From Ephydatia muelleri (Eukaryota > Porifera > Demospongiae > Spongillida > Spongillidae), in assembly GCA_013339895.1 (NCBI GenBank), contig JABACO010000017.1, positions 3,494,118 through 3,558,117 of the forward strand: a stretch of 64,000 nucleotides of DNA, read 5' to 3'. The notes under the pieces are model-generated. The model made no database searches. It was not told the DNA's origin and worked only from the letters and a program-made list of their open reading frames with translations. Both the position numbers and the translations under genes were made by a program. Of the stretch, positions 32,989 through 44,274 are shown piece by piece (position 1 is the stretch's first letter; every line of letters begins with the position of its first letter).

Positions 32989-33690
32989 GTGTGGTCAGAG
33001 TGACCATGAGTCAAAGAACTGCCCCTTTCGATCGAGAAGCTATTTGTCATTTTTGCCAAAAGATGGGACACCTACAGGCAGTCTGTTTGAAGAAGAGGAG
33101 AGGTGCTCAACCAGTGAGGGTTACTTCCAAGAAGCATAGCATCTGCACTGTGGAGACTGTGAATTCAATTCCCCAACTACAGCAACCTATCCGTATTGGA
33201 AGCAAATGTTTTATCTTCGAGGTGGATACAGGTGCCGGAGACAACTTTTGCTCCAAAGACATATGGACAGGATTGGGGAAGCCGGCCCTTGGCAAGGCCC
33301 ATGGACATTATGAAGTGGCAAATGGGCAAACATTACCTACCTTAGGTACCTTCAAGACCTCAGTAAAACTTGAGGGAGTAAAAGATTCAAGGGAATGTCC
33401 TTTGGGGTTTATAGTCACAGAAACACCAAACCTGAACTTACTAGGACGGGATGCAATCGTCAGGTTGGGAGTGGACATTCCTGCTTTAATGGGAATGGTG
33501 CCGTCAATGCCACAGGGTAACTGCAACACTGTTAAGCCCATCTCAGATAACCTCAAACCGGACATGGCTCTTCAACAAGCTTACCGTCAATTGTGTGAGG
33601 AATTCCCAGACCTTTTCAAAGCAGAATTGGGGTGCCTCAAAGATTTTGAGTTAGAAGTGAAGCACAGACGGTTTTCAAGAAGCCTCGGTT
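32975..33690 (+). pseudogene. Gypsy zinc knuckles and aspartic protease
   Basis: Two CCHC-type knuckles (CPRCGQSDHESKNC and CHFCQKMGHLQAVC) precede a protease with the active-site motif FEVDTGAGDNFCS and a later LNLLGRDAI block, at the normal spacing for a retropepsin. The frame then leads towards the reverse transcriptase through FPDLFKAELGCL and is broken near 33685. Confidence 0.88.
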
Positions 33691-34960
33691 AGTCCCATTT
33701 GCCATACAGGATGAATTGAACCAAGCTTATGATGTGGGCATAGCCAAAGGTGTTTGGAAGCCGGTACAGTTCAATGCACATGGTACTCCTGTTGTTCCCA
33801 TTCAAAAGCCAGGCCATTCAAATCAGTCCAAGACAAAGATCCGTGTCTGCGGAGATTATTCGGTTACGGTAAACACACAACTGGAACCACACCGACATCC
33901 TTTGCCGATTCCTGAGGACCTCATAAGAAAGCTAGGAGGAGGTTATGGTTTTACGAAGGTTGATCTGGCAGATGCATTCAACCAGATAAAGTTGGGTCCA
34001 GAGAGTCAAAAGAGGCTGGCGCTCAGTACACACAGGGGAGTACTGCTGCAACTCAGACTACCTTTCGGCATTAGTTTAGCACCCGGATAATTCCAAGAGA
34101 TCATGGACCAGTTAACCAGTGACCTCAACGGAGTGGCAACCTTCATAGATGATATACTGGTCAGTGGCATGACAGCTTCAGAGCACCTCCAGAATCTTAG
34201 GGCACTACTTCAGCGCCTTCAGGAGAGAGGTCTTCATTGTCGGTTGGAAAAATGCTCATTCGCTCAACCTTCAATTGAATATCTGGGGTACACACTTTCA
34301 AGTCATGGTATTGCGAAAGGACCAAAGGTGAATGCCGTTAGGATGATGCCACCACCCACAGACAGTGCTGGTTTGCGTTCATTCTTAGGGTCTGTCCAGT
34401 TGTACAGTAAATTTCTACCTGATTTGGCCACAGTCACAGAACCATTGCACAATCTTACGAGGAAGAATGTTCTGTGGATATGGGGTGCTGAGGAACAGTC
34501 AGCTTTTCAAAAGCTTAAGGAATTACTCAGCATGGACATGGTCCTGGCTCACTTCGATCCAACTCTCCCAATTGGAATTTCATGTGATGCTTCGGAAGTT
34601 GGCCTGGGAGTGGTTCTGTTTCATCGCTATCAGGACGGAAGTGAGCGGCCCATTGCAAATGCTTCAAAGACCTTAACGGAGACCCAGCGTCATTACAGCC
34701 AAATCCAAAAGGAAGCGCTGGCAATTGTTTTTGCACTAAACAAGTTCCATCAATTTCTCTATGGACGAAAGTTCATCTTAGTCACGGACCATAAACCATT
34801 GTTAGCACTATTTGGACCCAGCAAGGCCACTCCTGCTTTAGCCGCTAACAGACTGGCACGATGGGCACTCATGCTCAGTCAAAACGACTACAGCATAGAG
34901 TATTAAAGGACATCCGAACACGGAAATGCCGATGCACTCAGTCGTTTGCCTGTGGGACCC
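33690..34960 (+). pseudogene. Gypsy reverse transcriptase and RNase H
   Basis: Blocks in order: IRVCGDYSVTVN, YGFTKVDLADAFNQIKL, LRLPFGISLAPG (then TAA at 34088 where the family has a sense codon), and the catalytic FIDDILVSG at about 34145. Then LEYLGYTLSSHGI-type sequence and RNase H with SCDASEVGLGVVL, YSQIQKEALAIVFAL and LVTDHKPLLALF. A second TAA (34905) interrupts just before NADALSRLP. Confidence 0.92.
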
Positions 34961-35450
34961 GATACCGATTTTGACAGTGAAAAGGAGGATGCAGATGTGG
35001 ACACAGTGTGCACCATAAGGACCATCAGTCTTCAACTGAACCCTACAGACCAAGGGGTGTTGGCAAAGGAGTCTGCTAAGGACCCTGTAATTGCCAACGT
35101 CATACGATACACAAGGGAAGGTTGGCCTCCAAAGGCCAGTTCTGGGGAGATACAAAGAGACTATTCCATTGAAGATTTCCGAAAATTATCTGACTCACTC
35201 TCTATGGGTGCCTCTTGTACAGGTCCAGGGTTGTTATACCACCCTCACTGCAACGTCAAGTGCTCCAGCTTCTGCACTTAGGCCATTTTGGCATACAGCG
35301 CATGAAGCAATTGGCCCGAACAGTAGTCTACTGGCCCAAGCTTGGTCGGACATTGTGGACCAATGCCGTCAATGCCCCACATGTGCTGAAAATCAGAAGC
35401 TGCCAGACAAGGCCCCAAACCATCCTAGTGGCATCCTAACTCAGGAACAA
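34960..35450 (+). pseudogene. Gypsy integrase, zinc-binding part only
   Basis: After a linker, LLHLGHFGIQRMKQLARTVV and, shifted by one base, CRQCPTCAENQKL form the HHCC zinc-binding domain. The catalytic core and 3' LTR are absent. From about 35450 the sequence turns Lys-rich and unrelated. Confidence 0.85.
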
Positions 35451-35779
35451 AAAGTAGAACTAAATAGAACTAAGGGAAAAAGAAAAAAAGAAATCTGAAC
35501 TTGAAGCCTGTTTAAAAAAGTTAAAGAAAAAATTACACAGAAGAAAATTCAGAGCAGAACAGAATAGTAAAAATTATCAACCATTAGTGTAAAAGAGAGG
35601 TGAAGCAGTGAACTATGATACACACAGTTGTACTGAGGTCAATAAAAAGGAAATGCATCTAGTGCATACTGTAGTACACACATTGCTAGATGCTTCATAA
35701 GAGAACTGCATTCATATTCCAACTGAAACTATAAGCAATAATTAATATTGATTCCTGTTATTTGACTTGCCCTCACAGC

Positions 35780-37300
35780 CACTGACGCTGGCCCGTATTA
35801 CAAAACTAAAAGCATCCTCACAAAGCTCAGCACAGACATGTGTAAGCGTCGTGTGCTTGATCTTCAAAGGAACTTTCATTGGCATTATAGAAATAATCCA
35901 ACTCTTGGAGATGTTGTTCATGCCATGGGTACCAAAGGATGGGGGTTTACTAAGAAGTTTGGATGGCAAATCACAACACCACTCCCAGAGATATCAATGG
36001 GAAGAATTGCGCACATTGAATACTGAATCAACGTCACAAATCCACAATGGCAGGGTCCCTGCAATGAAGCGTGAGAAGTCTTTTATGGATGGTTATTTTA
36101 ACTCGCAAAGAGTTAATGCAATGAAGAGCATTGCTAGACAAGCAAGCCTTGTTTTTACCTAGATGAATTTATTGTAAAGCAAGAGATATGCCTGTCAGAA
36201 GGTTCCGCCGTGGATCAATCATGCTCACCATAATCTTTGTGTTAGACTCAAACTAAATCTGAATGCTTATGTATGAACTTTTGTTACCACAATTGTGTAG
36301 TTTACCAAATTTGCATTATTGAATTGCATGGTACTTCTTAATTGTTCCAAATGTGCAGTATGCTTATCAGCATTTGTATCTTCATTATGGTTAACTAACT
36401 TATATCTGAGTCATTGTGACATCATCATGATCACCATCCCATCACCACCACCCATCACATCCCTCACCATCCCTGCTCAAAATGGAATGGCAGTCGAAGC
36501 CTCATGCAGAAAATGTCTTGATGCAATTGCCCTGAAGATTGCATCCCATTATAACTTTCATTGGCATTATTCAACTCTTGGAGATGTTTGTCATGCCATG
36601 GATACCAATGAATGGGAGTTTACTAAGAAGTTTGGATGGCAAATCACAACAACACCACTCCCAGAGAAATCAATGGGAAGAATTGCGCACATTGAATAGT
36701 GAATCAACGTCACGGATCCACAATGGCAGGGTCCCTGCAACGAAGCATGAGAAGTCTTTTATTGTACTCCCGGATGATTATTTTAACTCGCAAAGAGTTC
36801 ATATAATGAAGAGCATTGCTAGACAAGCAGGTATTGTTTTTTACCTAGATGAATGTATTGCAAAGAAAGAGACATGTCTGTCTGAAAGTTCCACCGTGGA
36901 GTCATCATACTCACCATAATGATTGTAGTTAGACTCAAACTATATTTGAATGCTTATGTATGTATGAACTCTTGTTTACCACAATTGTGTAGTTTACCAA
37001 ATTTGCATTATTGAATTGCATGGTACTTCTTAATTGTTCCATATGTGCAGTATGCTTATCAGCATTTGTATCTTCATTACGGTTAACTATCTCATATTTG
37101 AGTCATTATGACTCATCATGATCACCATCCCATCACCACCACCCATCACATCCCTCACGTCATATCAGAAATGGAATGGCAGTCGAAGCCTCATGCAGAA
37201 AATTTCTTGAGGCAATTGCCCTGAAGATTACATCCCATTATAACTTTCATTGGTATTATAGACATAATACAACTCTTGGAGATGATTTTCATGCCATGGA
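35780..37300 (+). repeat. Tandem duplication, about 690-bp unit, with decayed coding sequence
   Basis: Three partial units. The block AGTTTACCAAATTTGCATTA occurs at about 36298 and 36987; CATCACCACCACCCATCACA at about 36440 and 37133. Each unit encodes an exon-like peptide: FHWHYRNNPTLGDVVHAMGT then FTKKFGWQITTPLPEISM in unit 1; FHWHYSTLGDVCHAMDTNEW and the same tail in unit 2; a shorter piece in unit 3. A second frame carries VPAMKREKSFMDGYF. The family is not recognised; conservation of the peptide across units suggests it was once coding. Confidence 0.65.
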
Positions 37301-37309
37301 TAAATAGAA

Positions 37310-38220
37310 TTATTTTTGTTTGGATTAGAGCTGGGGCACATTGTTTTTAGTATGGCTGACAATTTGTCCAAAGCATTGCAAGGAACATCTATTTCAAAAA
37401 CTGATGGTCAATATCTAATGAAATTGACTATAACGGTGTATGAGAAGATAAGGACTGATAAATCATTTTTAGGATTTTGGAGCACAGTAGAGAAGAAACA
37501 GAAATTGTGTAAGGTAGAGGAACCATGTCTTGTTCAACAGGGTAAAGCTCCAAAACTATATGAAGTTGGATCCTCCATTCCACACAAAGAGACATCAGTT
37601 GAAGATGTTTACAAGAGGACATAATTTGAACTAATCGATCATACTATTCATGCATGCTAGATTCAATCAGGATGGCTACAAAGTGGTTTGCAAGCTGGAA
37701 TCATTTTTATGCCACCCTAAGCCAAAACCAGACGACTACAAAGATATCTTTCAACTGTACAGTAAAGATTTAGACCAGGAATGTCTTAATACTCAACTGC
37801 ACACTCACACTCTACATAGTAACATCCCTAGTGAAGTTATCAGTCATCAAAAAGTGGGAGTTTCAGTGAAAGATGTGCTTACTTGACTGCACATTCTACA
37901 TAGTAACATCCCAGGTGAAGTTATCAGTAGTCACAAAGTGGGAGTTCCAGTGAAAAATGTGCTTATTTGAAGTCTCTGAATGCGGTTGAAAGGAGCAAAG
38001 CTGATAATACTAATGCCTGCAACTAATTCGATCAGCAAGAGGCTATTTAGTGCCCTTCGGAGATTGAAGACATGGCTGAGAAGTACAATCAACCAAAATA
38101 AACTGATTTGGTGCATGGTTCTACATGTCCACAGGACTGAAACAGACTTCTTGGACCTTAAAGAGATTGCCAACGAATGTATCAATCGTAATCAAGTAGA
38201 CAGCACGTTTTCGGGCGCTT
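37310..38220 (+). pseudogene. hAT-superfamily transposase remnant (DUF4371/ZMYM1-like)
   Basis: Starts inside the domain with LELGHIVFSMADNLSKALQG, TSISKTDGQYLMKLTITVYE and WSTVEKKQKL, passes a frame break near 37624, then FNQDGYKVVCKLESFLC and, after a second break near 37980, AKLIILMPATNSISKRLFSA then LRRLKTWLRSTINQNKL and LHVHRTETDFLDLKEIANE. The last part is the C-terminal dimerisation region of hAT transposases. The DNA-binding N-terminus and the first catalytic region are missing. hAT enzymes are cut-and-paste transposases making 8-bp target duplications; none can be fixed here. Confidence 0.85.
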
Positions 38221-39281
38221 TGTGTACATGTAATACATTCTATTGCCTTTGATATTTTTTGCATACATCATTACTTATTGCAGAAGTAATTACAATAGCG
38301 GATCGTATGTAAGGCACTCGGCAATACGGTGCGAATCATATATAAGGTGTGTGGTTTGATCTCCAATAAGGCGTAATCTACTAGACATGTACATATCCTT
38401 TTTAAGGTCACTAACCACATCAACAAGAATACGCACCCACCATACAATCATAGATACAATGTATTCACAAGCTGCAAGTACATGGAAACCCACAAGTTCA
38501 GACTTGGAGCATGGATATAGCATACCCCTCCCCCCTCCCGGCCATTTAAGAAGCACCCTCAAAGGTAAAAAGTTGTCAACGGCCCTGATGACTCCAATGT
38601 ACTTTTTTTAATCATGTTACTACCCTGGACTGGATTACCGTTAGCATCATTCCGAGAAGATTCCCAGGTAGTTTCCATAAATGACTTGATTGTAGGGGAG
38701 GGTCATCGTGGTAGTTTCTAGACGCCTCTTTCCACCGATACTAGTGTGGTCTGGGTTCGCACTTGCTATGACCACGCTGACCTGCAGCCTGACGTTGAAA
38801 AGAATGTGAATGGCAGCACTGCTCGCTCAAAACGACGAAATCTGCTCGCACGTGACGATGTTAATTTTACGACAGCGATAAATTTTTAGGTTCGAGTTTA
38901 TTGTGGTTAAATAGCTGACAGCTGTTTAAGTGTTGCTTGAGTGATTAATGATTCTCTCTACTGTGGCAATTTTGTTGCCCAAAAGGGGCTGAAGTCGTAC
39001 TGAGACAGTGTGAAGTAACTGTGCACTTGGCTACACCAGAGATAATATTATCTCTGGCTACACAAAGCAGAGCCGACGCCGCCGTTCAAGCAGGTGCCGC
39101 ACCACTTTTTGAGGCTTAGTGTTTTTTTTTTTCTTAATGTTACCGGCAAGGGTTATGGACTTAGGGCCTAGTCAGTAGAGTTAAGTACCAGTATGCATGT
39201 TAATAACGGTCTTATTGTGTCTGAGTTAAGTTATTAAAATCATGGAGGCTCAAAGTAGTCACATGCACATCAACCACCGCC
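38221..39281. other. No gene recognised; short perfect palindrome
   Basis: Contains a 22-bp perfect palindrome, CCAGAGATAATATTATCTCTGG (written here as two halves around AT: positions 39036-39057), and a minus-strand segment at 38580-38700 (SFMETTWESS) faintly like the IRSLVNTGWKSA segment after ALDH copy B. Nothing else stands out. Confidence 0.35.
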
Positions 39282-39910
39282 AGTGGCGTAGCGAGGGGGG
39301 GCAGGGGGGGACATATGTCCCCGGGCGCAGGGTTGAGGGGGCGCCGAAATAGACGAGAGATAATTAATTATCGCATCAACGAGAACTCACAAACGCATGG
39401 GCAGATACCGGGGGCAGTTGTAAACCCGTTCATAGGACAAACTGTGGAGAGAGAGCACTTAGGATGTAATCAGTTGACCTTTGTACATGACTGGAGTAAT
39501 TATTTTTATTGCTATAATGTGTTTTGTGCTTAAATCTAATCCTTTAAAAATATTAAGTTTACTCATAAAATATGATGTAACGAAATTCAATATCTTTTCT
39601 GGTGGAAAACGATAGCAATCTGTACCAAACTGTTTCCAGATCTGTACCAAAATGTTACATACAATCTGTACCATGTGTCGTGCTAAACGTATATGTTCCA
39701 GGTTGTACCAATCAATATGGTACAGGATGTAATCATGTATTATATGACATATCCGGTAGAGAATTACAATTTGGCTGTGTAAATTTACTTTGCAGGCCGA
39801 CGCCGGCATTTAAAAAGTGGTCCGGCCAAACCGCGCAGTACCGCGGGAGGAGCTAGCGCTAGCGGTGGACAGTGGCGTAGTGTGAGTGTTGTGCGCCCGG
39901 GGACATAATG
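39282..39910. repeat. Two copies of a CAGTGGCGTAG terminal motif
   Basis: CAGTGGCGTAGCGAGG at about 39282 and CAGTGGCGTAGTGTGAG at about 39870 are in the same orientation. Both are followed by a GCGCCCGGGGACAT / GTCCCCGGGCGC-type block. CAGTGGCGTA starts are common for hAT-type non-autonomous elements. No inverted partner end is visible, so these may be two truncated copies. Confidence 0.45.
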
Positions 39911-39999
39911 CACTTGGCGCCCGCGGATGGGGGGGGGGTTCCTAGCGGAAAAGAGGAGCCTTATATTATATGCAGCTTTCTCAGCAAGCCACATGTGTT

Positions 40000-40905
40000 C
40001 GTACATTCGTGAACAATATTGACTGCCTTCTGATGTTGCCACCAGGTACAGTAAACAGTGTCTTGGTAAGCTCCAACAATGGACAGTCAAATTCATTTAA
40101 CAGCTGATCTCCAGTAGATGTCAACAGTGATAGAAAACCTTGAAGTAAGTAAAGTGTTGCTCCTGTAGCTGTCTTGTAGACAGCCATTAACAAAGCATAT
40201 CTCATCTGAAATAAATATCAGTACTTTGTGTACAAATAAACAACTATTTTCCACCTACCTGTTCATGTGGGTGACACAGTTCCACATAATCTCCACAATT
40301 AACTAGCGTACAATTCTCAGACACAATAGCTTTGCATACTGCTACTGTCTTAGTACTGGGTTGAAATGAGTTCAGTGTGTGGAGGAGCATGTCTCTGTAA
40401 CAGAGTCATGAGATCAATGGATGTGCCAACTGGATGTCTAACGCCAAGGTGCATTGGTAAGTGGAGCAGAACTATTTGGTACTTGGAAACCTGTATAACA
40501 TAAAAAGTAATAATAAAGAACATAAAGTATTACATAATACCTTTCGTGCTGATCCTGGCTGGTAGATACATCTGCTGCGGTGCAATTCTTGAAGTGTGAC
40601 ACCTGTTAGTACATGCTGCACCATATCACAAGAAAGTATTTCTAGTGCTCCAACTGCACACCAAAGAAAAACATTCCCTTGCAACATATGGTTTCATATT
40701 GGGTATTAAACCTTTTGTTTCCATCAACGCTGTTACTTTGACTGATATGCATGGGAGATTGCAGCCGGCTGGCTATGTCCCTACTTGGGGCTTGATGATT
40801 ACTAAAAATATTAAACATCCGCACCTTTGAGTTGAATGACTTAAACCTGTCTACAGGCCTTTCTTCTTTTAAATGTACTTTCACGAAACTAAACTCCCAC
40901 TTCAT
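40000..40905 (-). pseudogene. CACTA/Plavaka-like transposase, C-terminal remnant
   Basis: The minus strand at 40850-40790 reads FKSFNSKVRMFNIFSNHQAP and SRDIASR, the conserved FN...R...SNxQAPSRDIA block that lies downstream of the KxKLHLLxHL region in this family, so it complements the C-terminus missing from 22365-24147. Downstream exon-like pieces follow: CMFFFGVQLEH-type sequence at about 40660, then LHRSRCIYQPGSARK with a GTATTA donor at about 40540, and YLLQGFLSLLTSTGDQLL at about 40130. It is fragmented and adjoins the Ginger1-like remnant on the other strand. Confidence 0.6.
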
Positions 40906-40911
40906 GTTCAG

Positions 40912-42420
40912 ATGGAAGGATCACTGGGTGCAGCAGGTGCTCCCCCAATAGAACAATTTCCAACTTGCAGAGAACATTATGAGAATATTGATGTTCTCGT
41001 CAAACTACAGGAGTCATATCGTACTAAAGCAACAAAGAATATTTCCTATGCACAGGCTAGACAGAAAAGGCAATACAATCTTAAATGTAACTCCTCATCT
41101 AGAATCTTGAAAGTTGGAGACAAAGTGCTGAAAGAAAATTCAAAGAATAAATCTTGAAAAGGCGGAAAACTTGAAAATCCATGGACCAGTCCTTTTTACA
41201 TTCAGGAGATTCTTGGCAAAGGAAGATATCGGTTGAAAACTGAATCAGGAGAAATACTGAAGCAAACTATTCATTGTGCTCGTCTTAAGCTATATCGTGA
41301 CCCAATTGAGGTAGAGGCTTATGGTAATGATTACAAACAGGATGAGGTTGGTGATGATAATGTCTGCAATGAAGTTAAATCTGGATGTGCTAAAGCTGCT
41401 GCTAGCAAATAGGAGGTTATTGAAGGCAAAGGAGAATGTAAAAAGTCATGTATAAAAATAAGTGTATTGTTGAAGTTAAAAAAGGTTCGGGCCAAGATTC
41501 TGAAGAAATTGCATCTCATAAAGCTATTTTGGATAAGCCGGAAAGCACATCATCACATGCTACAACATATCACCATCATAAGGTACAGTTATTGTATTGC
41601 ATGTTAATAATGTATTCATGTAGCATATGTATTACTATGTTGCACTATTAAGTGTCAATGGTTGTGCTATCTAACTTCAACAGAGAACTCTGAGAATGAC
41701 CTTCATCAAAGGCATGAGGAAAATTCTCCAAAGTGGGGAGTGGCTTAGTGATTTGCTTGCTCAGGAAATACTGCAATCTCAATTTCCCCGTTTTGGTGGA
41801 TGGAAATCAACACATCTTGTTCAAATTCATGGATTTGTACCAGTTCAAAATGATGCTTTTCAGATCCATTTAGTATCTGGGAATCATTGGGTGACATCAG
41901 TAGTGTTGGTCAAGTACTTTCAGTGTATGACAACAAATTCAAAGAGAGCCATCTGTCATCATTGCTTACACATCAGCTATGTCAGATCTACAAGGCACTG
42001 ATTAAAATTAATAAAGATGAGGAACAATCAGCAGGGAAGCTTGTTGTGAACATCACTCCAGTTCAGCAGCAGAGTGGAAGTAGTGACTGTGGCATTTTTG
42101 CTATAGCTTTTGCACTGCAAAATGCATTAGGTCACTCTCTTGTTGAGACTGAATTTGATCAAGCAATGATGAAAGACCACCTTCTTAAATGATTTACGTC
42201 AAGAATCTGTACCCCATTTCCAACTATTGAAATTAGTGAACCCAGAATGATTAAGCTATTGTCTATGGAAATCAGTGTTTACTGCACTTGGATGATGCCA
42301 GACACATTTGATGACATGGTGCAGTGTGGAACATTTAGGAAGTGGTGCCACCACATCAAGTGTATTGGGTTAAGCAAACTGCCTGATGCCAAAGAAGAGT
42401 GGAACTGCTCACACTGCTAA
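40912..42420 (+). pseudogene. Ginger1-like DNA transposon: integrase C-terminus, GPY/F, Ulp1 protease, PHD finger
   Basis: The plus strand has a retroviral-integrase-type tail (AQARQKRQYNLKC, ILKVGDKVLKEN). After a stop (41155) comes a GPY/F-like module, WTSPFYIQEILGKGRYRLKT then HCARLKLYRD. A linker follows, then a C48/Ulp1-like peptidase with FQIHLVSGNHWVTSVV (catalytic His), VLSVYDNKFKE (Asp) and QQQSGSSDCGIFAIAFALQ (Gln and Cys); the frame changes once near 41920. A PHD-like end, MVQCGTFRKWCHHIKCIGL then WNCSHC and TAA at 42418, closes it. This set of domains is that described for Ginger1 transposons. The integrase catalytic core is missing, so the copy is dead. Confidence 0.65.
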
Positions 42421-42423
42421 TTA

Positions 42424-42760
42424 GTTATTCACATCATTGTGTTGCATCTATTTATTCACATCATTGTGTTGCATCTATTTATTCACATCATTGTGTTGCA
42501 TCTATTTATTCACATCATTGTGTTGCATCTATTTATTCACATCATTGTGTTGCATCTATTTATTCACATCATTGTGTTGCATCTATTTATTCACATCATT
42601 GTGTTGCATCTATTTATTCACATCATTGTGTTGCATCTATTTATTCACATCATTGTGTTGCATGTATTTATTCACATCATTGTGTTGCATCTATTTATTC
42701 ACATCATTGTGTTGCATCTATTTATTCACATCATTGTGTTGCATCTATTTATTCTGTGTT
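42424..42760. repeat. Minisatellite, 12 copies of a 27-bp unit
   Basis: Unit TTCACATCATTGTGTTGCAT then CTATTTA, near-identical in all copies. It begins within a few bases of the stop codon of the PHD-like region. Because 27 is a multiple of 3, all three forward frames stay open, which explains the 117-125-codon frames here; these are not genes. Confidence 0.97.
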
Positions 42761-43521
42761 GTGTTGCATTGGCTGAACACTCCTACTTAATTACCCTTAT
42801 TAAGTCATGAAGGGTGTGTTATCACCGAGGTTCATAATATAGGAATGTGGGATAAATCACAGAAATAATGCGCGGAGACATGGGTTGTTTATTTCCTGAA
42901 GGAGTGCCGATTCATTTCGTGTGGGTGCCAATTTTCCTAGGATAAAATGCCAAATTTCCTGGGGTGCACATTTTCCTGTGACACCGTCACAGGTCCCTTA
43001 AATGCCACCGGTACTGCAGACGTTTCAGTTGTAAAACCTCGATCTATCGTACTTGCACTGGAGCTGGGTCAAAGCCGGCAACAATGTCAGCAGTGCAAGA
43101 ACAGTGCAGCGCAGCTTCCATTCATGTATGTCAGTAGCTTCTATTACTTCGCCGATTCGTGATCCCCAAGATGCCCATGCATGCCAGCTCAATGAATTCT
43201 GCATGCCTTCCTAGCTCAGTCCTGCCACCAGCTACTGAAGCGTCTTAAAGTTGTGCTATGCCTGGACCGAAATGGCTGCGGCGGTCCCTGCATGTAATGT
43301 CGGTCTCCTCGCTGTTTTAGGTAGTTGCAGTGGTGAGGAAATTGCCTATTCGTCTCTCAAAACCGTTGGGTTGGCAGCAATCGATACATCTAAACATGAC
43401 CGAAACAGTGTAATGACGTTATAGACATTCATTATAATTTCAATATTAATGAAGCAACATAATGCCAAATGCAAGAAAAGAGAATAGCAAGAAAGGCAGA
43501 GGATAAAAAGGAAGTTGGTTA
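42761..43521. other. No gene recognised
   Basis: Contains another TTTTCCTAGGATAAAATG word (about 42930-42950) related to the small MITE at 29192. The rest is unremarkable. Confidence 0.35.
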
Positions 43522-43824
43522 TTAATTTTCCGCCGTATATCCTGTCATCGATGAATTAGAGGACGCACTCGTGTCAAAGGACTCTTTACGATATCCCTCA
43601 CACGGAAAGCATATTTGTTCCACCTGATCCTCACTGCATAAGCTTTGATGTGTAACCTGAAGAGATAGAGCGTTAACGTCGTGAATGGTGTCTAGTTCAG
43701 TGCTCTTTGCTGGCTGGGTTTTTTCGAGATTGTCCAGAATGCTAGTCTGGGACGTAAAATGGATCCCTCTGCTGTGAGCTTTGCTTATTGCGACGTCGAC
43801 AGGAGCGTAGCTAATGTCAACCTT
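43522..43824 (-). CDS. Probable 3' exon encoding an ITIM-like cytoplasmic tail
   Basis: After an acceptor (gatgtcccgcag at 43825), 101 codons run to TAA 43524-43522. The peptide is polar and tail-like: KVDISYAPVDVAISKAHSRG, later LDNLEKTQPAKSTELD, and it ends SSMTGYTAEN. ISYAPV fits the inhibitory motif I/V/L/S-x-Y-x-x-I/V/L. The exon lies about 450 bp downstream of the FN3-like type I membrane protein gene on the same strand. It could be its alternative last exon: a GTGAGG donor overlaps that gene's stop codon. The phase does not match, however (donor phase 2, this exon phase 0), so a missing exon, an error or a separate gene must be allowed for. The G-rich tract 43906-44009 lies between them. 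Confidence 0.45.
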   Translation of the reverse strand, partial: KVDISYAPVDVAISKAHSRGIHFTSQTSILDNLEKTQPAKSTELDTIHDVNALSLQVTHQSLCSEDQVEQICFPCEGYRKESFDTSASSNSSMTGYTAEN

Positions 43825-43905
43825 CTGCGGGACATCGGTGACAACAACGGGTTATTATAGGGAAGTGAAATTAATATTGGTAGCGAAGAAGGTGGGCAGA
43901 GAAAA

Positions 43906-43939
<34 letters not shown>

Positions 43940-44009
43940 GGGGGGGGGGGGGTGTGGTGGTGGGGTTGGGTGGGGGGGGGGGGGGGGGGGTGGTGGGGGG
44001 GGGGGGGGA
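43906..44009. repeat. G-rich tract (about 100 bp, nearly pure G)
   Basis: G runs broken only by single T or TGT. On the minus strand this is a C-rich pyrimidine tract just upstream of the acceptor at 43825. Potential quadruplex. Frames through it (poly-Gly or poly-Pro) are artefacts. Confidence 0.95.
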
Positions 44010-44274
44010 TTGATCAAAAGAAACAGGAAATGAGGGTTGGAGGTGCACTGTATGATATAGAGGAGAGAGAAGAGAGGCCAGATATGATCATCGCGCGCAG
44101 ATTCTAGCGAGCGATTAAGCGTTCTATGAGTTAATCATGCAATTAACTACGTAAGATCACTTCTCGATTATACTCTTACCTCTGCCAGCCCTACTCCAAT
44201 TATTCGCAAATCCCTGTAGTTTTCAAACATAATGCATGTGGTAAAATCCATATGCCTCTACAGCCATAAACTCC

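Larger units (their letters stand above)
31978..35450 (+). mobile_element. Ty3/Gypsy LTR retrotransposon, 3'-truncated and inactive
   Basis: Domains run in the order Gag, zinc knuckles, aspartic protease, reverse transcriptase, RNase H, then the start of the integrase, which is the Ty3/Gypsy order. The plus strand has several frame changes and stops (near 32582, 33690, 34088 and 34905). The element ends inside the integrase zinc-finger region at about 35450 and no 3' LTR is seen, so it cannot move by itself. The low number of lesions suggests a fairly young copy. Confidence 0.9.

Noticed and set aside
42399..42810. Three overlapping frames of 117-125 codons
   Set aside because: A 27-bp repeat keeps all three forward frames open.
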